This document shows, piece after piece, positions 22,782 to 35,374 of a stretch of 64,000 nucleotides of DNA. Below the pieces are notes generated by a model. The model was not told the origin of the DNA. It saw only the letters and a program-made list of their open reading frames with translations, and ran no database searches. The position numbers were made by a program, and so were the translations under genes. Every line of letters starts with the position of its first letter. Positions within the stretch are counted from its first letter, which is position 1. Source of the DNA: Zygnema cylindricum (lineage: Eukaryota; Streptophyta; Zygnematophyceae; Zygnematales; Zygnemataceae). The stretch is from NCBI GenBank assembly GCA_037447655.1, contig JBBHKE010002415.1:1-64000 (forward strand), in the 5' to 3' direction.

Positions 22782-23720
22782 GATTATGGGCCTTTCGTCA
22801 AGAATTCCTATCTTCACTGGCCAAAAGTATGTGTATTGGGCGGCGATGGTAGAATCTTTGTTTGAAACTGCTGACTTATTGGGGGTGTTGGATGGCTCCC
22901 TTGATGAAACAGATCCGAGTTGGGCAAAAAAGAATTCAATGGCAACGAACAATCTAATTTTTTGTATTTCAAAATATCTGGTCATGTCTCGCCTAAAAAT
23001 GAGAAGATGAAGGAGATTTGGACATCACTGAAATATGTTTTTGAGAAAGCGAATATCCAAGAGGAGCTCTTGGTGGCTAGAAAAATTTGGGGGTACAAAT
23101 ACTCGAGGAGAACTATGGTCGAGTAGTGTGACAACTTTTGTGCACTTATTAATGCACACTTTTCTGCAGGGGGGGGTCATTTCCTGAGTTTCATCAGGCA
23201 GCTTTGCTTATTACGGGCCTTCCTACTATCATGAAAGGTGTGCCTGCTCAGTTTAATAGTCATGATAAAGCTAGTTGGTCGTTTCAATTAGCATATTATC
23301 TTATATTGGAAGAAGGGTCTAATAATAAAATCCTTGAAAGAAAGGAAGGTTGAATCTTTTGCAATAGACTTTGATATTAGAGCTCAGTTTAATCAGAATA
23401 GGAATCAGTTTAACCATAATCCAAATCAGTTTAATCAGATTAATCAGAGGCCAAATAGACAATCTTCTATTGCTATTTTCTATTTTTCTGAGAAGGGTCA
23501 GGGATAGGGGTATTGTCCTAAGCTGAAAAAGACTAATGAGACAGGTTTATACAGGCCGGGTTGGCACCAAAGCCAATATCACAAAGGCTTTTCTGGAAAT
23601 CCTACTCGTGGAAATGCTTGATTTTCAACTTCTGCAACTGATGCAAATGAACCTTTGAACTTCAATGAGCAAGAGGAAGCGGAGTTATTTTCTATGGCGG
23701 CAGCAATGGAGGGTCTCAAG
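22711..23720 (+). pseudogene. Element C gag, degenerate
   Basis: Starts within the LTR as MLFSMSTSTTTAGPPPATVV and reads through the primer site into IPIFTGQKYVYWAAM, the usual start of a copia gag (UBN2 type). It shifts frame near 23000 and stops at 23126. A later asparagine/glutamine-rich piece (about 23380-23470) precedes the place where a zinc knuckle should be, but only remnants (IFYFSEKGQ, YCPKLKK) are left and the first Cys pair is gone. Non-functional. Confidence 0.75.
22782..22795 (+). promoter_or_regulatory. Element C primer-binding site
   Basis: GATTATGGGCCTTT directly follows the LTR end. It is complementary to the anticodon arm of eukaryotic initiator tRNA-Met (which contains GGGCCCATAACC), not to the tRNA 3' end, as in Drosophila copia where a cleaved half-tRNA primes. 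Sites at 30688-30701 and 46122-46136 match better. Confidence 0.75.
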
Positions 23721-23729
23721 GATGCAAGA

Positions 23730-26605
23730 TAGATCATGGACACGGAAGCATCGGCCCACATGTGCTGGAACAAGGCGGCTTTTACAAATCTGGAGCAAAT
23801 TCCTCCAAAGAGTATGTATTATGCTTGTGGGATGAATGTTCAAACCTCAGCTCAGGGTGATGTTTTCTTTAATGGTAGATGTGGGGGGAAACTCGGTAGA
23901 GAAATCTCTTCACAATGTTTTGTATGTTCTAGACTTTAAAAAGAATATTTTTTCTACATCCTTAGTGGAAAGCAAAGGCTTTGAAGTCATTTTGAAAGGA
24001 GGTAGTTAAGTTGTTAGCAAGAAAGGAAAAGTAGCAATAACAGGAACTAGAGATGCTAGCAAAATGTACCGGATGGACATGGCTGAATATAAAGAAAATT
24101 ATGTTCTCTTCTCCAGTGTCCAATCTGATGATGAGTTGTGGCATAAGAGTTTAGGCCACATGAATTATGATAGTCTAAAGAAAATGGTGAATTCGGGAAA
24201 AGTTGATAGAGTTTCTCTCACCTCTAATCTATAAAATCATGTGATGGTTGTTTACTTGGCAAGATCCACAAATTGCCATTTCCACAGGAAAAAGACCACA
24301 AATCGGAAAGAGTTTTGCAAATAAACATTCTGATGTTCTCGATGCTTCACAAGTGGCTTTGGCTGGAAACGTCCACTATATGGTCACATTTTCAGATGAC
24401 AACTCGAGGTACACCAAATTTTACTTCATGCAACATAAAAGTGAAGTGTTTACTCACTTCAAACATTACAAAGCGTGGGTGGAAAAGCCTTATGGAATTC
24501 CAATATTGGCGCTGAGATTGGACAACTGGGGAGAATACACATAAGAGGAATTCGAAGAATTTCTCTTTCAAGAAGGTATCAATCACAATTTTACAATTCC
24601 ATATACACCCGAACAAAATGGTGTTTCTGAGAGTTTAAATAGGACAGCGACAAAGAGTGCTCGGTGAATGCTTGCAGATAAATGGCTAGATTTGAAATTC
24701 TGTGCTGACACACTTAACTGTTGTGTTTATATTAAGAACAAAATTGCTTCTAGATCTGTTAGCACTACAACTTATAAGCTTTGAACAAGAGAAAAACTTG
24801 ATGTTAGTCACTTTAAGATCTTTGGCAACAAGTTTGTTATTTTAGACACTTCACATTATAGATGGAAAATAGAGGCTAAAGGCGAACCTGGAATTTTCAT
24901 GGGGTATGATGATAATGCAGAAGGGTATAAAGTTTTTGTATTTGAGAAACAGAAAGTGATTATCTCTAGGAATATCAAGTTAAAAGATGGACAGGATTCG
25001 GTTGACTTATTTAAAATGTCGGATCAACTGGCATAGGAAAAACAAGAATATGTTACATTTCACCATACACACCGACTCTTCTTTCCACCGGCAAGTGGGA
25101 CACCTCGTCCTTGAGTTCCTCTGGTGCCTTCACAGGATGATTCACCACAAGTTACAATATAGGCGGAAAGAACTACTACACACTCAGTACCAGCTCAAGT
25201 TACGGTTCAAACAAAACAAAAAAATCAGAGGTTGCCGACGATTTCAGCCTCAAAATTCCGGGGGGGTAGAGATCTAGCAGCCATCTACAAGCAAGCTCTC
25301 AGTTTGCTTTTTCTGCAACTACAAAGGAGCCTCTAACGATCTAGGAGGCTTTATCATCACCTGAGAGAAATCAGTGGATCGAGGCAGCAAACGACGAAAT
25401 TAAGTCTATTATGGAGGCACAGACATGGGAGCTGGTGGATCTTCCTCCAGTCAAAAAAGCCATCGGCAGCAAATGGGTATTTAAGGTGAAGCTGAACCCG
25501 CAAAACACCATTGAAAGGTATAAGGCTAGATTAGTGGCTAAAGGGTACAATCAAAAAAAGGTATTGAATTTGAAGAGACCTTCTCTCCAGTTGTCAGATT
25601 TCCTATTGTTAGAATTTTGCTGAGTCTAGCGGCTATAGACAATATAGAAAAACATCAAATGGATGTTAAAACGGCCTTCTTGCGTGGAGAGTTAGAAGTA
25701 ACCATTTATATGAAACAACCTGAAATGTATGTTGAAAAGGGAAAGGAATAATTAGTGTGTAAATTGATGAAATCTTTCTATAGGCTAAAACAAGCCCCGC
25801 GTCAGTGGAATTTTAAGTTAGTTGAGTTTTTGAATGAGCTACGCTTTAAGAGAAATAGCTCAGATCATTTTGTATATGTCTTACAAGGGGAAGATGGGAT
25901 ACTATACAGTGCTGTATATGTGGATGACTTGTTATTCATAAGTAAGTCAATGGATGAAATAAACCGCATTAAAACGACTTTAAGGTCTAGGTTCGAGATG
26001 AAAGACCTCGGTGAGGCCAAGTATATCTTAGGAATACAGGTAGAAAGAGATAGAAACAAAAGGCTGATTATGTTGACTCAGAAAGAAGAAATAGGTAACA
26101 TGTTGGAAAGATGTGAAATGAAAGATGTAAAGGGATCTATAACTCCATTGAATCCGGCAGAAATTCGAAGGAAGGGATTCAAATTTAGGCATTATGGTGT
26201 GTGAGAGTCAAGAGTTAGCAGAGGATGAGATTATGGCTTCAAAGCCATATAAACAGGTAGTTGGAAGTCTAATATGCTTTATGAGCTGTACGAGACTTGA
26301 TATCGCAGCAGTTGTGGGGGTCTTGAGTAGAAGTCTGCAAAATCTTAAAAAGGCACACTGGGAAGCAGCAAAAAGGGTGTTGAGATATCTTGTAGGATCT
26401 CGAAATCATAAGCTTGTACTCGGAGGAGGAGAAGTGAAAATACAGACTTGGAGCGACGCTAGCTATAGAGACATGCCAAGCCAAAAATCTACAACCTGTT
26501 TTGTTCTTAAGATTGGAGATGGAACTTGCTGCAGGAGTAGCAAACTACAAAAGGTTACAGCTCAATCCACAATGGAGTCAGAACACATGGCAGCAGCTAA
26601 GAGAG
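23730..26605 (+). pseudogene. Element C pol: protease, integrase, RT, truncated RNase H
   Basis: Protease box reads IMDTEASAHMCWN, so the catalytic DTG has become DTE. The pre-integrase HKSLGHMNYDSLKKMV lies near 24140-24190. The integrase core keeps LRLDNWGEYT at about 24515, then a TAA stop, and the PEQNGVSE motif near 24610. RT runs from KWVFKVKLNP (25471) with VYVDDLL near 25920. RNase H starts at 26440 and stops after TAQSTMESEHMAA, about 100 residues short, because the sequence runs straight into the 3' LTR at 26606. Multiple stops and frameshifts. Dead copy. Confidence 0.88.
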
Positions 26606-27124
26606 TGTTGTAATATGAAATCTTTATATCTGTAGATCGAGCTGTGAGAGGAGACTAAGTACTTAATATATTTTTTAATTAGGATGGTTTTAATGCTTAC
26701 CTTAAATAGTGTGACAGTAGCAGATAGACAGTAGAAGTGTACTGTATTTTTAGGGACACACGTCGACGATAGGAGATGACGCAGATATTCCGGAGTGGCG
26801 ACCGACACCTACATACGCGTGTCTCAAATCGTACGGGCAGGTTCAACGAATCGGATAGACGAAGACTAATCCGAACATCCGGGAGGAAATTGTGTGCGAT
26901 CAAATGTAGGACGTCGATACGTACTTATTTGACAAACGTGATCAAAGTGGGGACCACAACGAGGAAATGCGTTGTACGCACTTAGGATGTTTGTACGACG
27001 ACATCAACATTTATCTGGATTTTGTGATTAATGCTGACTAAGCACCAACAACATTAATTGTACGGAGGTCATTTGGGAATATCTGGAAAAAAACATTGTT
27101 GGCATTTAGTGCATTAGAATTTAG
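26606..27124 (+). mobile_element. Element C 3' LTR, first part
   Basis: Begins TGTTGTAATATGAAATC as in the 5' LTR, preceded by a short purine run AAGAGAG. It is broken after TTTAG (27120-27124), the target duplication of element A; the LTR resumes at 47183. Confidence 0.88.
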
Positions 27125-28162
27125 TGAAATTTTGTGTCCTCCATTGGACTACAAAATTTAGAAAGCTTTTAGATAGTTTTTAACTAACCCAATTCAAGCC
27201 ACAACCAAAGATGCCCTAGAAGGCAAACTGACAATGTAACTGCTTGCTTGTGGAGCTTGGACTCCTCTGAGTCCGTAGCGAAAAGAATCAGTGAAAACGG
27301 CCAACCAGCAAATAAGTTATGGGGTGGCAAAGATGCATATTTTATACAAACCCTCAAGGGGAGAGGTGACTGTATATCAAAAGCACTTAGTCCTGATTCT
27401 CTCTAATAACTGCTATCTACTGAAGTATGAACCAATCATATTACTTTACCGTTCCAGAAAGTACTACTCTTGGTGTACATTTTGTACGACCAATGTACGA
27501 GAAGGCTATTACGTGGACGCGTGCTCTCTTTTTACTCGTCCGTAGGTTCCTCGAAATTCGTGCGACCAAATGTGATCTCTCCACGTGGCGCCAGGTCATG
27601 CCATGTCACAAAAATCCAAAGTGACCACTCCGCGATCTCGGCAATGATGTGCGCCATTGGATAAGAACCAAAATTAAATCTCAAACGTTATAAATACTTG
27701 CCTGATATTTGTTTTGCTGTCGAAACAAAATGCGCGGTATCCGTTTTGAAACCGTACCGTACTCCATACTTTACAAAACTGTATCTATGCATGTCGTATA
27801 AAGTTTCAGTTAAATGAACTAGTTCACTCCTAAATAATTATATACTTATCAAACCCTATAGCATTTAGCATTGGTCCTAGACTAATAGGATAAAGCTGAC
27901 CACTACCAGCCAAGTTGACGGACGGTAGGTACCAAGATCAAGTGCTAGTTCCGTCAAGTATCCTTTTAGTAACCTACTATAAACAACTGCCTGTTGAACT
28001 AAGGCACCCATGGTTCAACCACACTCTCTATCCTTTAGTGACTACAAAAATTATGGTGGCTAGAGAGAGGAGGTTCAGGCAGGATGTCTGCCCTTTTCTT
28101 TTCTTTTTTATACTGATATATTTAGACCTAGAATATTCTCTATAAATCTAGTAATTTCAACA
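27125..28162 (-). mobile_element. Element A 3' LTR
   Basis: On the minus strand TGTTGAAATTACT...AAATTTCA. It follows a purine tract AAGGGGAG (28163-28170 on +). Holds the palindrome TTGTTTTGCTGTCGAAACAA (27709-27728) and the antisense tRNA-like block (27865-27960). Confidence 0.9.
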
Positions 28163-29700
28163 CTCCCCTTATTTTCTAGTCTAACTTTAACTTCAGTTTT
28201 CGTCCACATTTTTCTTTGCAATATGTTAATTTGGGAGAAGGCACTGGTTTTGTCATCATATCAGTGACCATTTCCTCATCAGATCTATATACTAGATTCA
28301 CAATTTTATTCTCAACTTTTCCTCTCACAAAACTCAATCTTATGTCCATATTCTTAGCCTTGAAATGATGTTTTGGATTAGCTGCGATTGCAATGGCAGC
28401 TTGATTATCACAAAATACTGCATGCACTCCCGCCTTCATATACCCCAATTCTTGCAACAAGGATTTGACCCACATTAACTCATTTACAGCAGAACAAGAT
28501 GCCATGTACTAAGCCTCCAGTAGACTGAGCAACCACCTTTTGTTGCTTGCTCCTCTAAAAACAAGCACCTTCCCCCACATACAACACATACCCACAAGTG
28601 CATCTTCTTATAGGTGCATCCCCATAATTGGCATCACTCGAAGTAGTGATATCAGTGTGCTCCCCTCCCAAATGCAACCATGACTCTCTAGTTCCTACGA
28701 GATATCACATGACTCTCTTGGCTGCCTCCCAATCTCTATTTCTATGATCGTTAAGACTCTTATTGAGAACTCCTACTGCTGCCGCTATGTCCGCCTTGTA
28801 CGATTGATAAATTAGATCAAACTTCCTACAACATGTCTATAAGGAATAGACTTTGTAAACTCTCTCTCCTCTTGACTCATTTGATCATCTATGATTATCA
28901 CTTCTCCTTTTACACTCCCATCACTTACTTTCTTCAAGTCCATGGGAGTGGTACAAGTGTTTGCCCTTTCCATTTTGAATTTCTCAAGCATATTAGTTAT
29001 TGCTTATTTATGAGTAAGTCTGATAATTCTTTTCCCCCTATATTGGTCCATTTTGATCCCCAAAAAATATCTTGCCTCCCCTAATTCCCTTAATAAATCT
29101 GCTTCTAAGATCTTTTTTTAACTTATTGATCTTTTCCAAAGACTTACTTAATACAAGCAGATCATCCACATAAATTGCAATAAAATTCACACCATTCTCA
29201 TCTTCAAACATATAGATAGAATGGTCAAAGCTGATCCGAATATATCCCAGACCGGTGAGAAATTCATCTAGTTTCTTATTCCACTGTCGGGAGCCTGCTT
29301 CAGTCTATATAAGGACTTTATGAGTGTGCAGACTTTTCTCTCTTCTCCTACCTCCACAAATCCCTCTGGTTGCCTCATGAAAGTTACTTCCTCTAACTTA
29401 CCATTAAGAAAGGCAGTCTTAATATCCATCTGGTGTATTTCCATGTCTTTTGCTGCTTCCAGACTGAGGAGAATCCTTACTGATAGGAACAGAACAACTA
29501 AAGAAAAAGTCTCCTCATAGTCAATCCCCTCCTTTTTGGTGAACCTCTTTGCTAACAATCAAGCCTTATGTCTCTCAATGTCACTATCTGGGTTTAGTTT
29601 TAGTTTAAAAACCCATTTACAGCCAATCGGTTTTCTGTCCGGAGGACATTTTGTTAGTTCCCAAGCATTTTTTTTCTATGTTAGAGGCCATCTCATTATT
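28163..29700 (-). pseudogene. Element A pol remnant: RT and RNase H
   Basis: RNase H is open at 28505-28176 (CSAVNELMWVKSLLQELGYM, FCDNQAAIAIA, MDIRLSFVR). The RT part at 29558-29268 reads [32 protein letters not shown] and LYRLKQAP. Sequence between them carries RT in broken frames. Protein similarity to 863-2414 is very high. Inactive. Confidence 0.88.
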
Positions 29701-30071
29701 TATGTCTCTAATCCATCATTCTTTGTCCGGACTGTTTACTGCCTCCGAGTATGACTGAGGCTCATCTGCGTCTGATTGCATAGTTACCTTGTGAGCGACA
29801 TGTTTTTCTTGTATCTGTTTGTTGCTCATTCTCCCCCCCTAAAACTCCTAAGCTTGGATGGAGGGAAGTCTTGGATTTCTCCTTTCTGTCTTATCGGTTC
29901 CCCTATCCATGGAAGCCGGTTCCAATTCCTCCTCTTCTGTCTCTTCGAAGTTCGTAGGAATATGTGATGTTTTTGGTTGATCTTCGTGTCTTAGATCTCG
30001 CCTGAATCTGCAATCCGTGTTTGACACATGTTTCTATCAGTCATTTCCTGTACTCGGTACACTATGTTTTC

Positions 30072-30721
30072 TTACTCGTCTGGTAACTTCATGATGACAG
30101 TGTTAATTTTCATCTTCAGTGTACATGTCCACCCAACACTTTCCATCTCCATATACAAACAAGAAAGATCATTATTACAATCTAACATCTTTCCTCCTTT
30201 GTAAGTGTCACTCACTAGCTTTTGCTTAGCCAACTGAAGCTCCCGAATAGTACTAGCTCTATAGATCTCCACCAAACTCACCCACAACTCCTCGGCCTTG
30301 TAAATCTGAAGGTGAGGGCTGGCCAAAGCTTGAGTGAGGTGCCTTAGAATGACATTCTTGGCAGCCATGTTTACGTCTTCTCACATTTGAGTATCGTTCT
30401 CCACGGTCTTTTCGTCCGCCGCTCTCGGTGCCGTGGCAATAGGAGTGAGGGGTGTCTCCTTCCCTTTCCCCTTTTTGGACACATTGTTGTCCGCATCATT
30501 TGCCCCCTCCGCTGAAGCAGTCGCTGCTGCAGGAAACCTTACTCCTCCAAATCTTTGTGGAGTTTAAGAATGTGGACGTTTCACTTGTCCATTGACGATA
30601 CCCCAGTATCGTTTCTCGGACAAAGCCCTGTCCTCATGGCTTCCCAATAGATTAACCTGGATCTATTGAAGGTGGGCACCCCAGAGGGTGGGCCCATAAC
30701 CTGAAATTTTGTGTCCTCCAT
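30072..30721 (-). pseudogene. Element A gag fragment
   Basis: An ATG at 30721 (inside the LTR) opens MEDTKFQVMGPPSGVPTF, then NRSRLIYWEA, the standard copia gag entry, reading through the primer site. After frame breaks, 30368-30072 gives a UBN2-like stretch (LQIYKAEELWVSLVEIY, RELQLAKQKLVSDTY). The knuckle region is missing. The internal deletion joins gag almost directly to the RT side. Confidence 0.75.
30688..30701 (-). promoter_or_regulatory. Element A primer-binding site
   Basis: On + the sequence is GGTGGGCCCATAACC, identical in phrase to the anticodon arm of plant-type initiator tRNA-Met; on the element strand GGTTATGGGCCCACC follows the LTR end. This implies half-tRNA priming. Confidence 0.85.
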
Positions 30722-31605
30722 TAGACTACATAATTCAAAAAGCCTCTAGATAATTTTAACTAACCCACTTCTAGCCACAACCACTGCTGCCCAAGAAGGC
30801 AAACTGACAATCTAACTACTTGCTTGTGCATCTTGGACTCCCTTGACTCCGTAGAAAAAAAAAATCACTGAAACGGCCAACCAACCGATAAGTTATGGGG
30901 TGTTAAAGATGCATATTTTATACAAACCCTCAAGGGGAGAGGTGATTGTATATCAAAAAGACTAAGTCTTGATTCTCTGTAATAACTCCTAATTATTGAA
31001 GTACGAACCAATCATATTACTGTACCGTACCATAAAGTACTACCGCCGATGTACCTTTTGTACAACCATTGTAAGAGAAGGCTATTACGTGGATGCGTGC
31101 TCTCTTTTTTCTTTTTCACGTCCGTAGGTTCCTCGGAATTTGTGCTACCAAATGTGATCTCTCCACGTTGCGCCAAGTCATGCCATGTCACAAAAAGCCA
31201 AAGTGACCACTCCGAGATCTCGGCGATGATGTGCGCCTTTGGATAAGAACCAATATGAAATCTCAACTGTTATAAATACTTGCGCGATATTTGTTTCGCT
31301 GTCGAAACAAAATGCGTGCTATCCGTTTCAAAACAGTACCGTCCTCCATACTTTACCAAACTGTATTTATACATGTCGTATATAGTTTCAGTTTAATGAA
31401 TTAGTTCACTCCTAAACAATAAAATATTTATCAAACCCTATAGCATTTAGCATTGGTCCTAGACCAATAGGATAAAGCTGACCGCTACCAGCCAACTTGA
31501 CAAACGGCAGATACCAGGATCAAATCCTGGGTCCGTCAAGTATATGTTTAGTAACCTACTAAAAACAACTGCATGTTGAACAAAGGTAGCCATGGTTCAA
31601 CCACT
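30702..31605 (-). mobile_element. Element A 5' LTR, larger part
   Basis: Same LTR as 27125-28162. Broken at 31605 after CCACT, the target duplication of element B; the remaining 139 bp are at 47044-47182. Includes the palindrome TTGTTTCGCTGTCGAAACAA (31291-31310) and the tRNA-like block (31445-31545). Confidence 0.9.
31445..31545 (+). other. tRNA-like block in element A 5' LTR
   Basis: AGACCAATAGGATAAAGCTG and CAGGATCAAATCCTGGGTCC are A- and B-box-like, with a perfect T-arm stem CCAGGA/TCCTGG. Antisense to the element. The corresponding block in the 3' LTR (27865-27960) has a degenerate B box. Confidence 0.5.
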
Positions 31606-32448
31606 TGTTGTTCTGTGACAACCGTAGTAGCCACAACTGCCACTAGATCAAAATCCATCACTGAACCAAAAGGGGAAGCACTCAAAAAACAGACTTCGGC
31701 CCACTGCACAAAGCACTCAATATGGCCAAATGGCCCCAAACTACTCCATCGTGTAGTTTACCACGTGTGCTGACAACTCACAAAGTTTCAAGCAAAACGC
31801 CCAATTAAACCAAAAGATATAGCCCAAAGAATATCCGTTAAAATGCACAAAATGTGCCTTTTGAAAACTTGTACAAGGAATATATCAGAATCACTAAGTC
31901 CTAGAATTTATACTTATAAATTCTACTACTACCTACCTAGCCAATCACAACATTGAAAAAAGTGTTACGGTACTTTCTAACCGTACTCTAAAGTAATCTG
32001 TCTATGTACCTGATGTACTTTAAATTAGTCAATGGTCCGTATACAGTTCCATACAAAAGGACAAACCTCAATTGTCTACGTACGAATTTCACTAATTGTA
32101 CACACTAATAAACAAATAAATGTCAAGACAAACTCCCGTTTCCACAAAGTTATTACCGACATTGAAACTTTATATGTGACGAAATCCGCCGCGTCGTAGT
32201 GGTCCACTTTTAGATTATAGTAAATCTTTGTCTGTCCGATCTTGTCTATCGGACGGTATGTCATAGTTAGTTGGTGCGCGCCATTTCGTTAACTTCTTTT
32301 TGCTTGGATTTGTCCGATGTGACCTCCTTAATTTTGTACAGTCTAGATTGTTAAGGTACACTAATTCTGAAACATAATCTATGACAACGCTGAAAATATT
32401 TCTTCCTCTCACAAAATATAGAGAGGACTAAAGCTTTCAAAAACAACA
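31606..32448 (-). mobile_element. Element B 3' LTR
   Basis: On + TGTTGTTCTGTGACAACC...AAAAACAACA. It is followed by CTCCCTTAAAG, the complement of a purine tract, and matches 46180-47038 throughout. It holds a conserved hairpin GTCCGAT-N7-ATCGGAC (32234-32254), also present at 46808-46828. Confidence 0.9.
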
Positions 32449-32683
32449 CTCCCTTAAAGCTTTAGACTCTCTATGCAACTTAATCCACTAGTATCCCTAC
32501 AGCCAGACTAGAACCACCTATATACCTTAAAACTTGTATCGACGATTTATAGTTTGTCTCTTTCGGTTTTTGTTGACTTAAGCTCAAACCTCCTATGATT
32601 GCTGCAAAAGTATGCCTCATGCAATTTATATAATGAATTATACTCCAAATAACGTGTCTATAGGGAATCCTTGCTGTAAATTC

Positions 32684-34750
32684 TTACTCCCCTAACTCTA
32701 GATTGTCTCTTTCAATGTTGTCAAAATTTGTCTCTCTTCCTTCAAATATTTGTCTGAATTTTGGAAGAGTAGCAATTCTCATTTCATCCATCTCTTCAAA
32801 ATTTTGTACAATTTGTATGTCATTTTCAATAGAGTTCTGATCCAGTGAAAGTTCTAAGATCTCCCAAGTTTTGGCGTCCAAAATAGGTGTCACCGTATCA
32901 TTTGTTGTCGTTACCTCATGCTCTTTTTCGGGTTCAAAAATTTCCTCCTGAAGGGTAAGAGGATTTCCTTGATTATCAAATAGTAAATAGCGATTTCTTA
33001 TAGCATTTTTCCGGTTATTTCTCCATCTTCCCCCCGGAAATTTTGAGGCTAGAGGCGAAGGTTTGGTTTGATTGTCAGTTTTTGGTCTCTGCGCCAACGG
33101 CGGACCACCATTGCTTGATATTCTTAGTCTAGCGACGAGAGATTCTCGTCCCTGGACCAACGACGAGACACGCTCGTCGTTACTTCTGTTACACTCTCTT
33201 GTACTCGTCTTCAAAATGGTGTCACCATCTCGTCCCTGGTTCAACAGTGAAGTTGTTTCGTTGCTACTTTTTGTTTTTCTTTCAAACCCCGTCATTGATG
33301 ATCTAGCGACGAGAAAATCTCGTCGCTGATCCAAAGAAGACACACGCTCGTCGCTATTTGTTCTCGGCAATTTACCGATTCCTTGTAATGTTAAAACTTG
33401 ATCCATACTAAGTTCAAAAATGACATATTCTGTAATTATTTCTGTCTTCCTGTCAACCGACTGAGTTGATTTCTCCTCATTTTTAATAATGACATTTCTT
33501 GTTATCACTACCTTATTTTTTTCAGGTACATATACTCTATATTCTTCTGACAAGTCATCGTAACCAACTAGGAGTCCAAATATGCATTTCAACTCAATTT
33601 TCCACCTAGTCTGAATGCTTTCTAAAATAAGAACCTTGCTGCCAAAAACTCTAAGATGACTGACTATTGGTTTTCTTCCTGTCCATATCTCATGAGGTGA
33701 CTTTTCCTTCATTATTCTAGACTCTATTCTATTTTTGATATATGTGGCACAATTTAAGGCCTCATACCAAAATTTCAAATCTATATTTTTGTTTACAAGC
33801 ATTGATGTGGCAATTTCAGTTAATGTTTTGTTTACTCTCTCTTCTTCGTCATTGGTCTCTAAATTTTTATAGGATATTCTATTTTCTTCCAGATAGGTGA
33901 TGAAATCTAGTAATATATGTTCCCCTTTGTTGTCCAATCTCAATTTTCGTATCGGAATTCCGTGAATTTTCTTGCTCTAGATTTTGAATTCTTTGAAGTG
34001 GGAAAACACTTCACTTTTCTCCTTCATGAAGTAAGTTTTCGCGTAACTTGAATATTCATCTGTAAACGTCACCATGTATCTCATACCTCCTGCAGATGCG
34101 ATCTTAGCTGGTCCCCATACACTCAAGTGAACTAATTCTAACACTTTTTCCATTCTATGGCCGCTCTCACAAAGATTTGTATATATCCTTTCAAGCGAAA
34201 AACCATTACGTAATTTTTCTTCCTTTTTGCTAAATTCTACACCTTCTATTATACCTTCCTTTTTCAGATCCGTTTTCCAACCAAAATCTTTTTCTCCTGT
34301 AATCGTATTAGTGTGTGCAAAGAGGGAATTTTCGTTTGTTTCCGAAAAATTCAAAACTTGTTTTTCGTTTTCTTTCATATTTGAGGTGAAGGCGGAAGTT
34401 TGTGTAGGTTGGCGAAACTCTGATTTTCGTATATACCAACCAAGACAAAAGATTCCAATTTCAGTAGCCTTTTTATACTTTGGACAACTTCTATGGCCAT
34501 GTCTATTTTCATTACAATAATAACATACACCATGCCTCTTTTTAATATCACTATTCTGAAACTGTACTTTTCGAGCACTTTCTCTATAAAAAGCTTCAGC
34601 TTGTCCACTAACTTTAAAAGCTTCCTGACTAGACTCTTCATCTAACACATATTGAATTGCTATCGCTAGGTTCCACTCAGCCTGCGGTAATTTTTTCAAA
34701 CTGTCAGAGGCTCCTTTATATTCACTAAGAAGCCCTCTCATTCGCAACAA
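32684..34750 (-). pseudogene. Element B gag and integrase remnants
   Basis: 34750-33977 encodes a gag C-terminus with a zinc knuckle (CYYCNENRHGHRSC, CX2CX4HX4C) that runs, after deletion of protease, into a partial pre-integrase and the integrase start (HLSVWGPAKIASAGGMRYMV). 33943-32684 (419 residues, open) continues the integrase (LRLDNKGEH, FWYEALNCATYIKNRI, HLRVFGSKV), then a linker with repeated DERVSSL/LVAR units, and ends after entering RT (DAKTWEILELS). The integrase Glu motif (PEQNG) is missing, and the rest of RT and RNase H is absent before the 3' LTR. Non-functional. Confidence 0.85.
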
Positions 34751-35139
34751 TGTTTGTTGGTCGTTAGGAATGTTGTTCTACAACCACCGGTGCAGGTGGA
34801 GGAGCAGCAGTAGTAGTAGAAGTAGACATGATACACTCTCAGAAGCTATCAAGAATCCTACCAAACAGCTGTTCTTAAGTGCTCACCACTTCTTATAAAA
34901 GCATCCAAACCTCACAAAACTCTATCAGAATATAGAGTAGCATAAACAGTGACAAGTCCCAAAGTTTCATCACAATTGACCCAACAACACTTAAGATATA
35001 ATACTCAGAAGTTTCCCAAAAACTGTTTGCAGTTTTACTACTTGGAAGTCTAGATACATAATATGTTCTGAGTCCTAAGTCTTATACTTGTGTTGAATTG
35101 GCAATGCCAGTGTACTCAGGAGGTACGTCAAACCACCAA

Positions 35140-35250
35140 GCTACCACTAATCTGTCAAGCTACCACTAAGCTATCACTAAGCTACCACTGAGCTATCACT
35201 AAGCTACCACTGAGTTACCCACTAAGTTATCACTGAGTTACCCACTAAGT
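35140..35250. repeat. CTAAGCTACCA/CTATCA minisatellite
   Basis: About nine units of 12-13 bp, each GCTAYCACTAA-like, within the D LTR. Confidence 0.8.
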
Positions 35251-35374
35251 TTACTAGAATCGTATCTATCGCAGTTGCTCTATCTGTACACAATCACATT
35301 ATGAATATCAGACGCTGCGTTGACCGTACGGACCATATCAAATATAATCGTGGTTGCGTTGTCTTGTCTGTATT

